The translations under genes were made by a program, and so were the position numbers. From Deltaproteobacteria bacterium (lineage in GTDB: Bacteria > Myxococcota > JACRCW01), in the NCBI GenBank assembly GCA_016218805.1, contig JACRCW010000071.1:1-64000 (forward strand): DNA of 64,000 nt, given 5' to 3'. A model generated the notes under the pieces. The model worked only from the letters and a program-made list of their open reading frames with translations, did not search any database and was not told the DNA's origin. Shown here in pieces: positions 1-8,696 of this stretch. Position 1 is the first letter of the stretch; each line of letters opens with the position of its first letter.

Positions 1-51
1 AGCGCGCTCCGCCGGCAGGGCATCATCTTTGCCGGCGGGGTGGAGCAGTGA
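1..51 (+). CDS. 3' end of an unidentified protein (partial)
   Basis: Only the last 16 codons are inside the window, reading SALRRQGIIFAGGVEQ and then TGA. The frame is inferred because the TGA shares bases with the GTG of the next gene in a GTGA overlap, the arrangement seen at most operon junctions here. Nothing can be said about function. Confidence 0.5.
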   Translation, partial: SALRRQGIIFAGGVEQ

Positions 52-794
52 GCGGCGGGCACGCGGCCCACGCCGCGGCGCTGGAGACGCTGCAGTCAGG
101 GCTGGCGGGGCTGTACCGCGTGGAGCAGGAGGCGCCCGTGGGGCCGTTCCTGCTGGATGCGGACACGCTGCAGGGGCTGGCCCTGCACGGCGCCATCAGG
201 CCGCGGCCAGGCGCGCGCGAGGAGGTGTTTGTCCTGGATGATGGGCATGAGGTCAACGTGGCGCTGTGGCTGGACGAGCGCGCCCTGGAGGCCGCCAGCG
301 ACGCCATCCACGCGGGGGGCGTGGTGCTGAACGCGGAGCAGTTCACGGACTTCTGCGTGGCGCTGGAGGGCGTGAGCCACTTTGTCCTGGTGCACCACCG
401 CGCCATCACGGGGCAGCCGGTGACCCAGCTGGAACTGGAACTGCAGGCGGAAGTGGACAAGTACGTCATTGCCCGCCTCAGCCCGTGGATGCACGCCCGG
501 CAACTCACCGACGACGGCGTGGACCCGCGGGTCACCGCGCGCGTGGACACACCGGTCACGCCCCCGGCCGCGGAGAACCTGCACGCGGCGCTGTTTGACC
601 ATTTCCTGCTGGCGCCGCACCTGCAGGATGAACAGGCGCAGCGTTACGCCATGGCCAACCGGCTGGCCCGCCGCTACTGCGCGCGCCTGGAGCGGCGCTA
701 CCTGGCCGAGCGCCGCCCCGACGACATGCTGCGCGAGCTGTGCGCGTTCTACCGGAAGTCCCAGGCGGACCGGCTGTGCCACATCGGCCCGTGA
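48..794 (+). CDS. Hypothetical protein, 248 aa
   Basis: No family is recognised. The product is soluble-looking, with no signal peptide or membrane segment, and is rich in Leu, Ala, Arg and acidic residues. The first third contains short beta-like stretches (residues about 60-75), and the C-terminal 60 residues look helical with many Arg and Tyr. The GTG start is chosen because it forms a GTGA overlap with the stop of the preceding reading frame, so the two are probably co-translated. The FIST gene follows 32 nt downstream, suggesting one operon. Codon use matches the main gene set: TTT and ATT precede G. Confidence 0.7.
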   Translation: MSGGHAAHAAALETLQSGLAGLYRVEQEAPVGPFLLDADTLQGLALHGAIRPRPGAREEVFVLDDGHEVNVALWLDERALEAASDAIHAGGVVLNAEQFTDFCVALEGVSHFVLVHHRAITGQPVTQLELELQAEVDKYVIARLSPWMHARQLTDDGVDPRVTARVDTPVTPPAAENLHAALFDHFLLAPHLQDEQAQRYAMANRLARRYCARLERRYLAERRPDDMLRELCAFYRKSQADRLCHIGP

Positions 795-826
795 CGACGC
801 CGGGGGCCTGTGGGAGATTCCCTGCC

Positions 827-1954
827 ATGCGCGCCGGAGCTTTCCTCAGCCGCCACCTCGACGGGGAACGGGCCTGCCTGGACGCGACGTCCTCCGCGAT
901 GCGGCAGGCGGGCAAGGAGGGTCCCCCGGACCTGCTGTGGCTGGTGAGCGTGGCCCATGACGCGGACACCACCGCCCGCGGGCTGGCGGCGGCGGCGCGG
1001 CTCAGCGGGGCGCGCGAGGCGGTGGCGGTCACGGCGGCGGGCGTGCACGCATCGCAGGGCGGGGAGGTGGAGCGCGAGCCCGCCGTGGGCGCGCTGGTGC
1101 TGTACGGGGCCCCGGAGCTGACGGCGTGGAACGGCCGGGAACGCCGGCCGGCCTGGGACGGCGTGCCGCTGGCGGTGCTGATGGACCCGGACGGGAGCCC
1201 GCTGCAGCGGCTGCGGCTGCTCCACGGCGTGTGGGACGCCGCCCGCGTGGCCGGCGGCGCGGCCACGGGCGTGGGGGTGGAAGCCGCGGTGCTCCACCAC
1301 GGGACGGGGCCGGTGGACCTGCTGGCGCTGCAGCCGGGCGCGCCGGTGTGTGAGGTGGGCGTGGCGCAGGGGTGCACCGCGGTGGGGGACACCATGGTGG
1401 TGACGCGCGCCGAGGGAAACCTGGTGATGGAACTGGACGGGCGCCCGGCGCTCGCCCGCGTGCTGGACCAGCTGCAGCCGGACGAGCGGCGGGACGTGGC
1501 CAGGAGCCTGGGGCGGTGCATGGTGGCGCTGCATGCGGACGGGGAGGACGCCGAAGCGTTCCGCAACAGCGCGTTCACCGTGCGCCGGCTGGTGGGCGTG
1601 GCGCCGGACGTGGGCGCGGTGGCCGTGGGGGAGAGCCCGCGCGCCGGCGAGGGTTTCACGCTGGTCCGCCGCGACGCGGGTCAGGCCGACCGGTTCCTCT
1701 CCCAGGCCGTGCGCGGGCTCAAGCAGCGCCTGGAGGGGAGTTCGCCGGTGGCGGCGCTGTACTTCACGTGCGCGGGGCGCGGCACGGCCATGTTCGGGCG
1801 CGAAGGGGCGGAGCTGGCGACGATCCAGCGCGTGTTTCCCGGCGTGCCGCTGCTGGGGATGGCCAGCGCGTTTGAACTGGGGCCGGTGGGACCGGGCGCG
1901 CCCGCGGTGCACCTGTTCACCGGCGTGCTCATGGTGCTGGCACAGGGAAACTGA
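827..1954 (+). CDS. FIST domain protein (FIST_N + FIST_C)
   Basis: The 375-aa product matches the FIST sensory family, proposed small-ligand sensors often linked to signal transduction. The N-terminal half has the alternating strands of FIST_N. The C-terminal half ends with the FIST_C signature: a strand, then FTCAGRGTAMFG, Glu-808-type spacing to VFPGVPLLGMASAFELGPVG, and a final hydrophobic strand. The ATG at 827 is preferred over an upstream in-frame GTG at 740 that would run through the previous gene. No output domain is attached, so it probably acts through a partner. It converges on the GH3 gene with a 6-bp gap. The ligand is unknown. Confidence 0.75.
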   Translation: MRAGAFLSRHLDGERACLDATSSAMRQAGKEGPPDLLWLVSVAHDADTTARGLAAAARLSGAREAVAVTAAGVHASQGGEVEREPAVGALVLYGAPELTAWNGRERRPAWDGVPLAVLMDPDGSPLQRLRLLHGVWDAARVAGGAATGVGVEAAVLHHGTGPVDLLALQPGAPVCEVGVAQGCTAVGDTMVVTRAEGNLVMELDGRPALARVLDQLQPDERRDVARSLGRCMVALHADGEDAEAFRNSAFTVRRLVGVAPDVGAVAVGESPRAGEGFTLVRRDAGQADRFLSQAVRGLKQRLEGSSPVAALYFTCAGRGTAMFGREGAELATIQRVFPGVPLLGMASAFELGPVGPGAPAVHLFTGVLMVLAQGN

Positions 1955-1960
1955 GGGCGG

Positions 1961-3643
1961 TCAGCCGGCCGCGTCCCGGATGGGCGCGGGCAGCTGGGCC
2001 GCATCCCCGACGAGATGCGCCGTCTTGAGCTGCGCCTCCGCGCTGCCGTCTGCCACGCGCGCCTGGCGCACTTTGTCGTAAGTACCCGCGGGCAGCAGGC
2101 GCAGCCGCACCGGGCCCAGCTGCGCGCCGCCACGCAGGCGCCCGTAGTCAAACGACACGCGCGCCAGCCCCGCGTCCACCTTCTCCGCCAGCGCCTGGAA
2201 GTCCGCGGGCGGACGGGCCGCGGAGCCGGGTGCCGGTTCAACGTAGAACGCGTAACAGGGCGTGCTGCCGGACCAATCCGGCGCCAGCGTGAAGAACGTG
2301 GCGAGGAGGCCCGCCTCCTTCAGTGCCGCGCCCACGGCGTCGTTGGCGTGCACCTCCTCCAGCTTCTCGCCCGCCACGTTGGAGGCGGCGCCGCCCTTGC
2401 GGACAAAGCGGATCCGCGGCGTGGCGTGGTGGAACCCGCACACCTCCACCAGGTCCCCCAGCATGTAGCGGTACAGCCCCGCCGACGTGGTGAACACGAT
2501 GTAGTAGCGGTGCCGGTCCTGCAGTTCCCACGCCGGGCGCGTGGCGCTGCCGCCGCGCTCAAACTCCGCCTCGTCCATGAACTCAAAGAAGTGTGACGTC
2601 ACCGCCAGCGCGCCGCCGGGCTCGGCGTCCCCCATGGGGATGGAGCACCAGCCCTCGCATGCCGAGTAGATGGCGTCCCGGATGGCCACCCCGGGCCCCA
2701 GGCGCTGGGACAACTCCGGCAGGTAGAGCGCCGCGGTGGCCGTGTTCCAGCAGTACACCAGCCGCAGCGACGGCCACGCCCGCGCCGCTTTGTCCCCCAC
2801 GGGCGCCGCGGCCGCGCGCTCCAGCCGCTCCGCCGCCCCCGGGGCGCGCCGCACGCGCGCTGCAAAGAACGCCCACTGTTCCGGCGTGAGGTCCAGGTTG
2901 CCCGGCAGCGTGCCGCGGCGCAGCGTCTCCGCCAGCGCGCCCGCGTGCTGTTCCAGGTCCCGCAGCATGTACACAATGGGCGCGGGGAAGATGCCGGCAA
3001 TGAGTGAGGGGTCCCCCAGCGTGCCCAGCAGCAGCGAGAGGAAACTGCGCGAGCGCAGGTCCTTCACGTCAAACAGTCCGTAGGGCCACGCATACACCGC
3101 GCGGATGAGCGCGGGCAGCTCCGTGAAGTTGTACCCGCTCATGGTGCCCACGTCGTTACCGTCGTCCGCGCGGGCCACCTTGCGGCTGCCCACCGCGTAC
3201 AGCGCGCGCGAGTGGAACGCCTCCGGGAAGCGCCGGTAAAGATGCCAAAGCGCCACGTGCACGGTCTTCTGGAACTCCGCGCGGTAGGACGTGGTGATGG
3301 GCACGTGCTTGGGCTCCCCCGTGGAGCCGGTGGTGCGCACGTAGTAGACCGGCGGGTCCGCGGTGAGCAGGTTGCGCTCGCCCTTCATCTGGCGCGTCAC
3401 CCAGGGCTGCAGGTCCGTGGGCGTCATCAGTGGCACCCGGCGCGCGTACTCCTCCCCCGCCAGGTCCGCGCGCAGCCCCACCTTGCGGCCGTATTCCGTC
3501 TCCGCGTTGCGGGACAGGATGGTGCGCAGCACCGCCGCCTGCGCGGCGCGCGGGTCACGCGCGGCGGATTCAAACTCCCGTGCCGCGCGCGTGCGCGAGC
3601 GCTGGCCGAGAGCATGCAGCAGGCGGACAGGGAGCGAGCCCAT
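1961..3643 (-). CDS. GH3 family acyl-adenylate/amide synthetase-like protein
   Basis: The 560-aa protein belongs to the GH3 superfamily of ANL-type adenylating enzymes. In plants these conjugate jasmonate or auxin to amino acids; bacterial members are mostly uncharacterised. The nucleotide-binding A3-type motif TTGSTGEPKHV lies at residues 104-114. A hinge-like GLYRYMLGDLVEVCGF block lies in the C-terminal third, followed by RIRFVRKGG. Length is typical for the family (550-600). The ATG at 3643 gives a natural N-terminus but has no clear ribosome site. A 14-bp sequence shared with 22539-22552, containing TTGACG on this strand, lies 27 nt upstream. Substrates cannot be read from the sequence. 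Confidence 0.85.
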   Translation of the reverse strand: MGSLPVRLLHALGQRSRTRAAREFESAARDPRAAQAAVLRTILSRNAETEYGRKVGLRADLAGEEYARRVPLMTPTDLQPWVTRQMKGERNLLTADPPVYYVRTTGSTGEPKHVPITTSYRAEFQKTVHVALWHLYRRFPEAFHSRALYAVGSRKVARADDGNDVGTMSGYNFTELPALIRAVYAWPYGLFDVKDLRSRSFLSLLLGTLGDPSLIAGIFPAPIVYMLRDLEQHAGALAETLRRGTLPGNLDLTPEQWAFFAARVRRAPGAAERLERAAAAPVGDKAARAWPSLRLVYCWNTATAALYLPELSQRLGPGVAIRDAIYSACEGWCSIPMGDAEPGGALAVTSHFFEFMDEAEFERGGSATRPAWELQDRHRYYIVFTTSAGLYRYMLGDLVEVCGFHHATPRIRFVRKGGAASNVAGEKLEEVHANDAVGAALKEAGLLATFFTLAPDWSGSTPCYAFYVEPAPGSAARPPADFQALAEKVDAGLARVSFDYGRLRGGAQLGPVRLRLLPAGTYDKVRQARVADGSAEAQLKTAHLVGDAAQLPAPIRDAAG

Positions 3644-3701
3644 GCGGCCATGGTGGCGCGCGCGGGACGGGGCCCGTCAAGGGCGGCTACCCTCGTGTCC
3701 C

Positions 3702-4850
3702 ATGGTGTTCGCGGCACTCGCGCTGTTCGTCGTTTCGCTCGGGTACGGCGTCGTTGTGCCGCTGCTGCCCACGCTGGCGGGCAGCACCACCTACGCGGCG
3801 GCCACCAGCCTGTCCGTCGTCTACACGCTGTATGCGGCGGCCAAGATTGCTGCGCAGGTGCCGGGCGGCGCATGGGTGGACCGCGTGGGTCCCCGCCGGG
3901 TCATGCGCGTGGCGCTGCCGCTGTACACGGTGTCCACCTTTGGGTTCCTGGGGCCGCCGGACACCGCGTGGTTTGCGCTGTGCCGGATGGTTGAGGGCGC
4001 GGCCACCGGCCTGGTCTACCCCGCGGCGTTTGCGGCGGTGCTCTCCGGCGAGGGCGGCCCGCGCGGGACGCGCGTGGGCACCGTGGTGGCGCTTGGAACC
4101 AGCGGACTGCTGCTGGGGCCCGCGTTGGGCGGTGCGCTGGGCGCGGAGAACCCGCGGATTCCAGTGGCCGTCGCCGCCAGCGTGGCCGCGCTGGTCACCG
4201 CGGCCGCCTGGTTTGTCCCGCTGCCCACGACCGGCGTGGGGACGCCGCGGACCCTGCGCGGGGAACTGGACCTGCTGCGCCGCCTCTGCGTCGACGTGGG
4301 ATTCCTTGCCGCGCTGTTGCCCATTGCGTTCAACAAGCTCTCCTACACGGCGCTGCAGGGCCTGTTGCCGCTGTACGGCGCTGAGATGCTGGGCCTGGGA
4401 CCACGCCGCATCACGGCGATCTTTGCTCTCACGGGCATCGGCTTCGGCGTGGCCCAGGTGGCGGGCGGTTGGCTGGCGGACCGGTTGCGCGCGCGCGCCG
4501 TGGTGCTCGTGTGCCTTGTCCCGCTGCTGGGCGGACTGGCGCTGATGGGACGCCCCGGCGACGTCGTCGCGTTTGCCGCGGGCTACGGCGTGTACGTGCT
4601 GGCGTCATCCGTTGTCTTCACCGCAACGCTGAAACACGCGGCGGAGACCCATGGGTCCGCGGATACCTACGGGGGCATGTACGGGCTGCTGGGAACCGCC
4701 ACGGACCTCATGACCGTCGTGGGACCGGCCGTGTTTCTCAATGCCTACCGCGCGCGGGCCTCGTCCGCCGTGTTCACGGACATGGCGGCCACCGGCCTGG
4801 TGTTCGCGGTTGTGTTTGCGGTGGCTGCACGTCGGAGGCGCACGCCTTGA
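3702..4850 (+). CDS. MFS transporter
   Basis: A 382-aa polytopic inner-membrane protein with about 12 hydrophobic segments and major facilitator signatures. The loop 2-3 motif reads GGAWVDRVGPRRVMR (residues about 50-65), and the half-repeat AGGWLADRLRARAV sits in the second half. Substrate is not predictable. The ATG at 3702 begins directly with the first membrane helix. Upstream, TACCCT at 3688-3693 sits 8 nt before the start and there is no Shine-Dalgarno sequence, so the mRNA may be leaderless. Divergent from GH3 (58-bp gap), which might supply or remove a GH3 substrate; that link is inference from position only. Confidence 0.85.
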   Translation: MVFAALALFVVSLGYGVVVPLLPTLAGSTTYAAATSLSVVYTLYAAAKIAAQVPGGAWVDRVGPRRVMRVALPLYTVSTFGFLGPPDTAWFALCRMVEGAATGLVYPAAFAAVLSGEGGPRGTRVGTVVALGTSGLLLGPALGGALGAENPRIPVAVAASVAALVTAAAWFVPLPTTGVGTPRTLRGELDLLRRLCVDVGFLAALLPIAFNKLSYTALQGLLPLYGAEMLGLGPRRITAIFALTGIGFGVAQVAGGWLADRLRARAVVLVCLVPLLGGLALMGRPGDVVAFAAGYGVYVLASSVVFTATLKHAAETHGSADTYGGMYGLLGTATDLMTVVGPAVFLNAYRARASSAVFTDMAATGLVFAVVFAVAARRRRTP

Positions 4851-4857
4851 GGTGCCT

Positions 4858-5496
4858 TCAGCGGTGACCCTTGCGTCCCGCGCGCTTGGCTTTGCGGGGC
4901 GCGGCCTTCCTCTTGGCGGCCTTCTTCTTGGTCACCTTCTTGGCCGGGGCCTTCTTCTTGGGGGCCACCTTCTTCTTCGCGGGCGCCTTCTTCTTGGGCG
5001 CGGCTTTCTTCTTCGCGGGCGCCTTCTTGGGCGCGGCGGCCTTCTCCCTGGCAGCGACCGGCTTCTTCGCGGGGGCCTTCGCCTTCGCGGGGGCACGGCG
5101 GATCTCACCAAAGAACGCCTGGAGCGGCTCAAAGTAGTAACGCTTCCAACCGTCGCGGTAGCTGAGGCCCTGTCCCTCGGGAATCTCGGTGTGGACCAGC
5201 AGCAGCCGCGTCCCGCCGTCCACGTCCTGCAGGATCACCTCCAGCCGGGAGTCCGGATCACCCGTGCCGAAGTCCGTGGTGCGCCACGACTGCACGATGC
5301 GCCGCCCGTTGTCGAGCTCGAGGTTGCGCCCGCTGATGTAGCCGTCCCACGCGGTGTACATCGTGCCCACGTCGGGGGAGCCCGTGGCGGCCGCGCCGGT
5401 GAACTGGGAATGAAGCTCCCCGTCGAGCCACGCCTTGTAGAGGTCCTCCGCCGTCGCCGCGACCAACACGTCCATCTCGAGAGCTTCCGTTGCCAT
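4858..5496 (-). CDS. SRPBCC (AHSA1-like) domain protein with histone-H1-like Lys/Ala/Pro tail
   Basis: The 212-aa protein has two parts. Residues 1 to about 132 resemble the AHSA1/START-like SRPBCC fold, with VLVAATAEDLYKAWLDGELH at the start, strands LEVILQDVDGGTRLLLVHTE and the closing helix with DGWKRYYFEPLQ. The last 80 residues are almost only Lys, Ala, Pro and Arg in APAKKK-type repeats, like the tails of histone H1 or AlgR3-type proteins, and should bind nucleic acid or polyanions. The ATG at 5496 follows GGAGG and starts the fold exactly. Codon use (CTC-GAG, TTC-GGC, ATC-GTG) differs from neighbours. It converges on the MFS gene (7 bp). Confidence 0.8.
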   Translation of the reverse strand: MATEALEMDVLVAATAEDLYKAWLDGELHSQFTGAAATGSPDVGTMYTAWDGYISGRNLELDNGRRIVQSWRTTDFGTGDPDSRLEVILQDVDGGTRLLLVHTEIPEGQGLSYRDGWKRYYFEPLQAFFGEIRRAPAKAKAPAKKPVAAREKAAAPKKAPAKKKAAPKKKAPAKKKVAPKKKAPAKKVTKKKAAKRKAAPRKAKRAGRKGHR

Positions 5497-5676
5497 CTGG
5501 CCACCCTCCGAATGCGTCCCTGCGTTGTGGCCGCAGGTTTCCCACGCCCAGGCAGCGCGCGGCAACCGCGGTGTCGACGGCCCGTTGCGGCGCCATGGAC
5601 GTGCGCCGCGGCGACGGTTACCTACCCCGCGTGGCCTGCGAGGGTGTGCCTCCATCCCACACCGGGGAAGTCGGTC

Positions 5677-6531
5677 GTGATTGTCGAGTTCACACGCCGT
5701 GAGTTGATACGCGCCATGTTTGCCAGCGCGCCCATGGCAAAGCTGCGCGAGGTGGTGCAGTCCACCGCCGACACCACCGCCCCCGAGCTCCGCCGCGTTG
5801 CGCTGCCGGTGCCGGGCCTGGACCGCCGGTTGGATGGCCTGCGCATTGGGCAGGTGTCAGACGTGCACGTGGGCGCGTTGCTGGGGCCGGACCACCTGCA
5901 GCGCGCGCTGGCGCTGTTTGGCCGCGCACCCCCGGAGGTCATGACCGCCACGGGTGACCTGCTGGATGACCCGCGCAAGGCGCGGGCGTGCTTTGACCTG
6001 CTGGCCGCGCAGCGTGCGCCGTACGGAGTGTTCTACAGCCTGGGCAATCACGAGAACTTCCAGGACCGCGACCACATCATTGCCACCGCGCGCGCCCATG
6101 ACACCGTGCGCATCCTGGTGAACGAGGAGACGACGGTGACGGTGCAGGGGGCCACGGTCCACGTGGGCGGCGTGGACTTCCCGGTGGGGCAGGGCGCCAC
6201 CGCCCCACGTGACGACGTCAACCGCGCCGGCGTGGCCGCGGCCACGCAACGCAGCGTGGATGCGGACCTGCGCATTGCGCTGGCGCACCACCCGGATGAC
6301 TTTGATGAACTGGCCAGCCGCGGCGTGGAGTTGACGCTGTCCGGGCACACGCACGGCGGGCAGATAGCCGCGTTTGGACAGGGGCTGACGTCAAGGTGGT
6401 TCAAGTACTTCTACGGCCACTACCAGCAGGGGCGGTCCCACCTGTGGGTGAGCGGCGGGACGGGCCACTCCTTCCCGCTGCGCGTGGGCGTGCCCATGGA
6501 GGTCACGGAGATCACGCTGCGCCGCGTGTGA
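5677..6531 (+). CDS. Calcineurin-like metallophosphoesterase
   Basis: The 284-aa protein carries the full metallophosphoesterase motif set in order: SDVHVG, GDLLDD, GNHE, AHHP, and GHTHGGQ near the C-terminus, supplying the dinuclear metal ligands. The family resembles YkuE-type phosphohydrolases, but a typical transmembrane or twin-arginine leader is not obvious; the N-terminus has RRELIRAMFASAP. The GTG at 5677 is chosen because GGGGAAG lies just upstream; an ATG at 5716 is an alternative without a ribosome site. Substrate (phospholipid, nucleotide or other) is unknown. The KAS III operon starts 46 nt downstream from its own promoter. Confidence 0.85.
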   Translation: MIVEFTRRELIRAMFASAPMAKLREVVQSTADTTAPELRRVALPVPGLDRRLDGLRIGQVSDVHVGALLGPDHLQRALALFGRAPPEVMTATGDLLDDPRKARACFDLLAAQRAPYGVFYSLGNHENFQDRDHIIATARAHDTVRILVNEETTVTVQGATVHVGGVDFPVGQGATAPRDDVNRAGVAAATQRSVDADLRIALAHHPDDFDELASRGVELTLSGHTHGGQIAAFGQGLTSRWFKYFYGHYQQGRSHLWVSGGTGHSFPLRVGVPMEVTEITLRRV

Positions 6532-6540
6532 ACCACCGCG

Positions 6541-6569
6541 TTGACTCGGGACCACCGCGCGCCTACCCA
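6541..6569 (+). promoter_or_regulatory. Sigma-70-type promoter for the KAS III operon
   Basis: TTGACT (6541-6546), a 17-bp spacer and TACCCA (6564-6569). The ATG of the first KAS III gene begins 8 nt after the -10 hexamer and no ribosome site is visible, so transcription should start at or next to the A of the ATG. Read by eye; no start site is known. Confidence 0.5.
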
Positions 6570-6577
6570 CGGGCGCC

Positions 6578-7642
6578 ATGCCCGCCGCGGTGCTTGGCCC
6601 CGTCGAGAATGTGGGTGTCCTGGGAACGGGCACGGCGTTTCCCTCGCGGCAGTTGGACAACCTGGCGGTGCTGCGCGGCCTCCCGCCGGCGGCCTGGGGC
6701 CGGCGCGTACCGGACCCTGACGGCGAGGAACTGCGCTTTCTTGCCGAGGGCGTGGAGCAGCTGCAGGGCATGCGGGAGCGCGCGTGGGCGCATGTGCCCG
6801 GCACGCCACTGGACCACGCGCACGAACAGACCACCCCGGACCTGATGGCGGACGCCGCGCGCGCGGCGCTGGCGGACGCAGGCCTGGCGCCGGCGGACGT
6901 GGTCCTGCTGCTGTGCTCAACCTCCACGCCGCACCGCATGACCTCCACGGTGTCCGCCGCCGTGGGCGCGGCGCTGGGCACGGCGGCGGCGTGCATGGAC
7001 GTGCGCACCGGGTGTGCGGGCGGGTTGTTCGCGTTGGCAACGGGGGCGCTGTACGTGCGCGCCACGGGCGGCCGCGTCCTGCTGTGCGGTGGCGAGACGT
7101 TTTCCAAGATCATCCCGGCCCACAAGGTGGCCGCCACGTCACTGGGGGACGGCGCCGCCGCGCTGGTACTGGGCCCCGTGGACGGCGGAGCGCTGCTGTC
7201 CGCGTGGATGCAGACGGACGGGACGCTGGGGCGCATCATCACCACGGACGGCGCGTTGCCGCCTACGGCGCCGGAGATGGAGCGCGGTGGTTACCTGCTG
7301 GGCGGCGCTCCGGACGAGCTGGCCGCGCTGGTGCCGGGCAAGTACGTGGACGCCATCCGCGGCGCCCTGTCCCATGCGGGCCTGGAGACGGACGACGTCA
7401 CGCTGCATGTGCCGCACCAGGGCGGGCGCCCAGCGCTGCTGGAAGTGGCCCGGCGCACCGGCATCCCGCTGGAGCGCACGCACATCACCATGGAACGGCA
7501 CGCCAACATTGGCACGGCGGGCTGGATGGCGGCGCTGGCAGATGCGCGGGCCCGCAGGCGCGTGCGCCGCGGTGACCGCGTGCTGTTCTCCGCCGTGGGC
7601 GGCGGAATGTCCTGGGCGGCGGCCGTGCTGCGCTGGGGCTGA
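6578..7642 (+). CDS. 3-oxoacyl-ACP synthase III-like condensing enzyme (first copy)
   Basis: The 354-aa protein has the thiolase-fold KAS III architecture. The catalytic Cys is C146 in DVRTGCAGGLFAL, the His lies in HVPHQGG (about 278), and the Asn in HANIGTAGW. The family condenses an acyl starter with malonyl-ACP or a related acceptor. It is longer than FabH (about 317 aa), mainly through an N-terminal insert around residues 25-85 with GLPPAAWGRRVPDPDGEEL, suggesting a dedicated rather than housekeeping role. It is followed after 7 bp by a second, only distantly similar KAS III gene, so the pair may work in sequence or as a heterodimer. No acyl carrier protein gene is nearby. Confidence 0.85.
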   Translation: MPAAVLGPVENVGVLGTGTAFPSRQLDNLAVLRGLPPAAWGRRVPDPDGEELRFLAEGVEQLQGMRERAWAHVPGTPLDHAHEQTTPDLMADAARAALADAGLAPADVVLLLCSTSTPHRMTSTVSAAVGAALGTAAACMDVRTGCAGGLFALATGALYVRATGGRVLLCGGETFSKIIPAHKVAATSLGDGAAALVLGPVDGGALLSAWMQTDGTLGRIITTDGALPPTAPEMERGGYLLGGAPDELAALVPGKYVDAIRGALSHAGLETDDVTLHVPHQGGRPALLEVARRTGIPLERTHITMERHANIGTAGWMAALADARARRRVRRGDRVLFSAVGGGMSWAAAVLRWG

Positions 7643-7649
7643 GGTGGCC

Positions 7650-8696
7650 ATGCGGGTGTTCCGGCCGGGTGACCTGGGACGGGGGGTGCGCATCCGCGCG
7701 ACGGGGCGCGCGTTGCCCGCGCGCGTGGTGACCAACGCGGACCTGGTGGCCATGGGTGCGCCGCTGTCCGACGACGAGATGGTCCGGCTCAGCGGTATCC
7801 GCACGCGCCACTGGCTGGGCGCCGGCGAATCCACCGGCGATCTTGCGCTCACCGCGGCGCGCGAGGCGCTGGCGCGCAGCGGCCTGCGCTCCGACGAAGT
7901 GGACCGGCTCATCCTGGCCACCGTTTCACCGGACCATCCCAGCCCCGCCACCGCGTGCCGGGTGCAGCACGCACTGGGGCTGTCCCCCGTGCCCGCGTAC
8001 GACGTGGCGGCCACGTGCACCGGGTTTGTGTTTGCGCTGGAGCAGGCCGCGCGCGCGGTGTGCACCGGGGACCGCGCGGTGCTGGCCGTGGCCGCGGATG
8101 CGCGCTCCCGCTGGTTGGACGTCACGGACCGGGCCACGTGCGCGCTGTTTGGTGATGGCGCGGGTGCGGCGCTGGTGACCCCCGGGCCGCCCGGGGCCGG
8201 GCTCATCGCCGTCGGCGTGGCGTCAGAAGGAAGCGGGTTCTTCTCTGTCCACGTGCCCGCCGGCGGGGCGCGGGAGCCCATCACCGCCGAAGGGCTGGCA
8301 GCACGCCGGCACACGATCCGCATGGCGGACGGACCGCAGGTGTACATGCAGGCGGTGGAGGGGCTGCTGGCCACGGCGGAGGAGTTGCTGGCCGCCACGG
8401 GATTGGCGCTCACCGACGTGGACCTGGTGGTTCCGCACCAGGCCAACCGGCGGCTGGTGGAGCGCTTCATGCGCCTGGCGCGGCTGCCGGCGGAGCGCGT
8501 GCTGCTCAACGTGGACCGCCTGGGCAACATCTCCGGCGCGTCCACCGCCGTGGCGCTGGACGAAGCGCTGACCACGGGCCGTGTGCGCGCGGGGGCGCGC
8601 GTGCTGATCCTCGCGGCGGGTGCCGGGTACACCGCGGGTGCCGCGCTCCTGGTTGTGGATGAGGCGCTGCTGCGCGCCAGCGGGGCGCCGGCGTGA
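7650..8696 (+). CDS. 3-oxoacyl-ACP synthase III (FabH-like, second copy)
   Basis: The 348-aa protein is closer to canonical FabH: catalytic C123 in DVAATCTGFVFAL, His in VVPHQANRRLV and Asn in RLGNISGAST. FabH starts fatty-acid synthesis by condensing acetyl-CoA or branched acyl-CoA with malonyl-ACP. Position next to another KAS III makes a specialised lipid or secondary-metabolite role as likely as the housekeeping one. The N-terminal leader MRVFRPGDLGRGVRIR is slightly extended compared with FabH. The ATG at 7650 is preceded by GAGGTGG. The stop overlaps the start of the permease gene by GTGA. Confidence 0.88.
   Translation: MRVFRPGDLGRGVRIRATGRALPARVVTNADLVAMGAPLSDDEMVRLSGIRTRHWLGAGESTGDLALTAAREALARSGLRSDEVDRLILATVSPDHPSPATACRVQHALGLSPVPAYDVAATCTGFVFALEQAARAVCTGDRAVLAVAADARSRWLDVTDRATCALFGDGAGAALVTPGPPGAGLIAVGVASEGSGFFSVHVPAGGAREPITAEGLAARRHTIRMADGPQVYMQAVEGLLATAEELLAATGLALTDVDLVVPHQANRRLVERFMRLARLPAERVLLNVDRLGNISGASTAVALDEALTTGRVRAGARVLILAAGAGYTAGAALLVVDEALLRASGAPA

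Noticed and set aside
4870..5100. Tandem DNA repeats in the Lys-rich tail as a possible repeat array
   Set aside because: The repeats are codon-level (AAG/GCC/CCC) and vary in spacing; they are explained by the protein tail.
4741..5676. In-frame extension upstream of the metallophosphoesterase running through the SRPBCC gene
   Set aside because: It is antisense to a gene with a good ribosome site, encodes a Leu/Gly-rich shadow of the Lys repeats, and a better GTG start lies at 5677.
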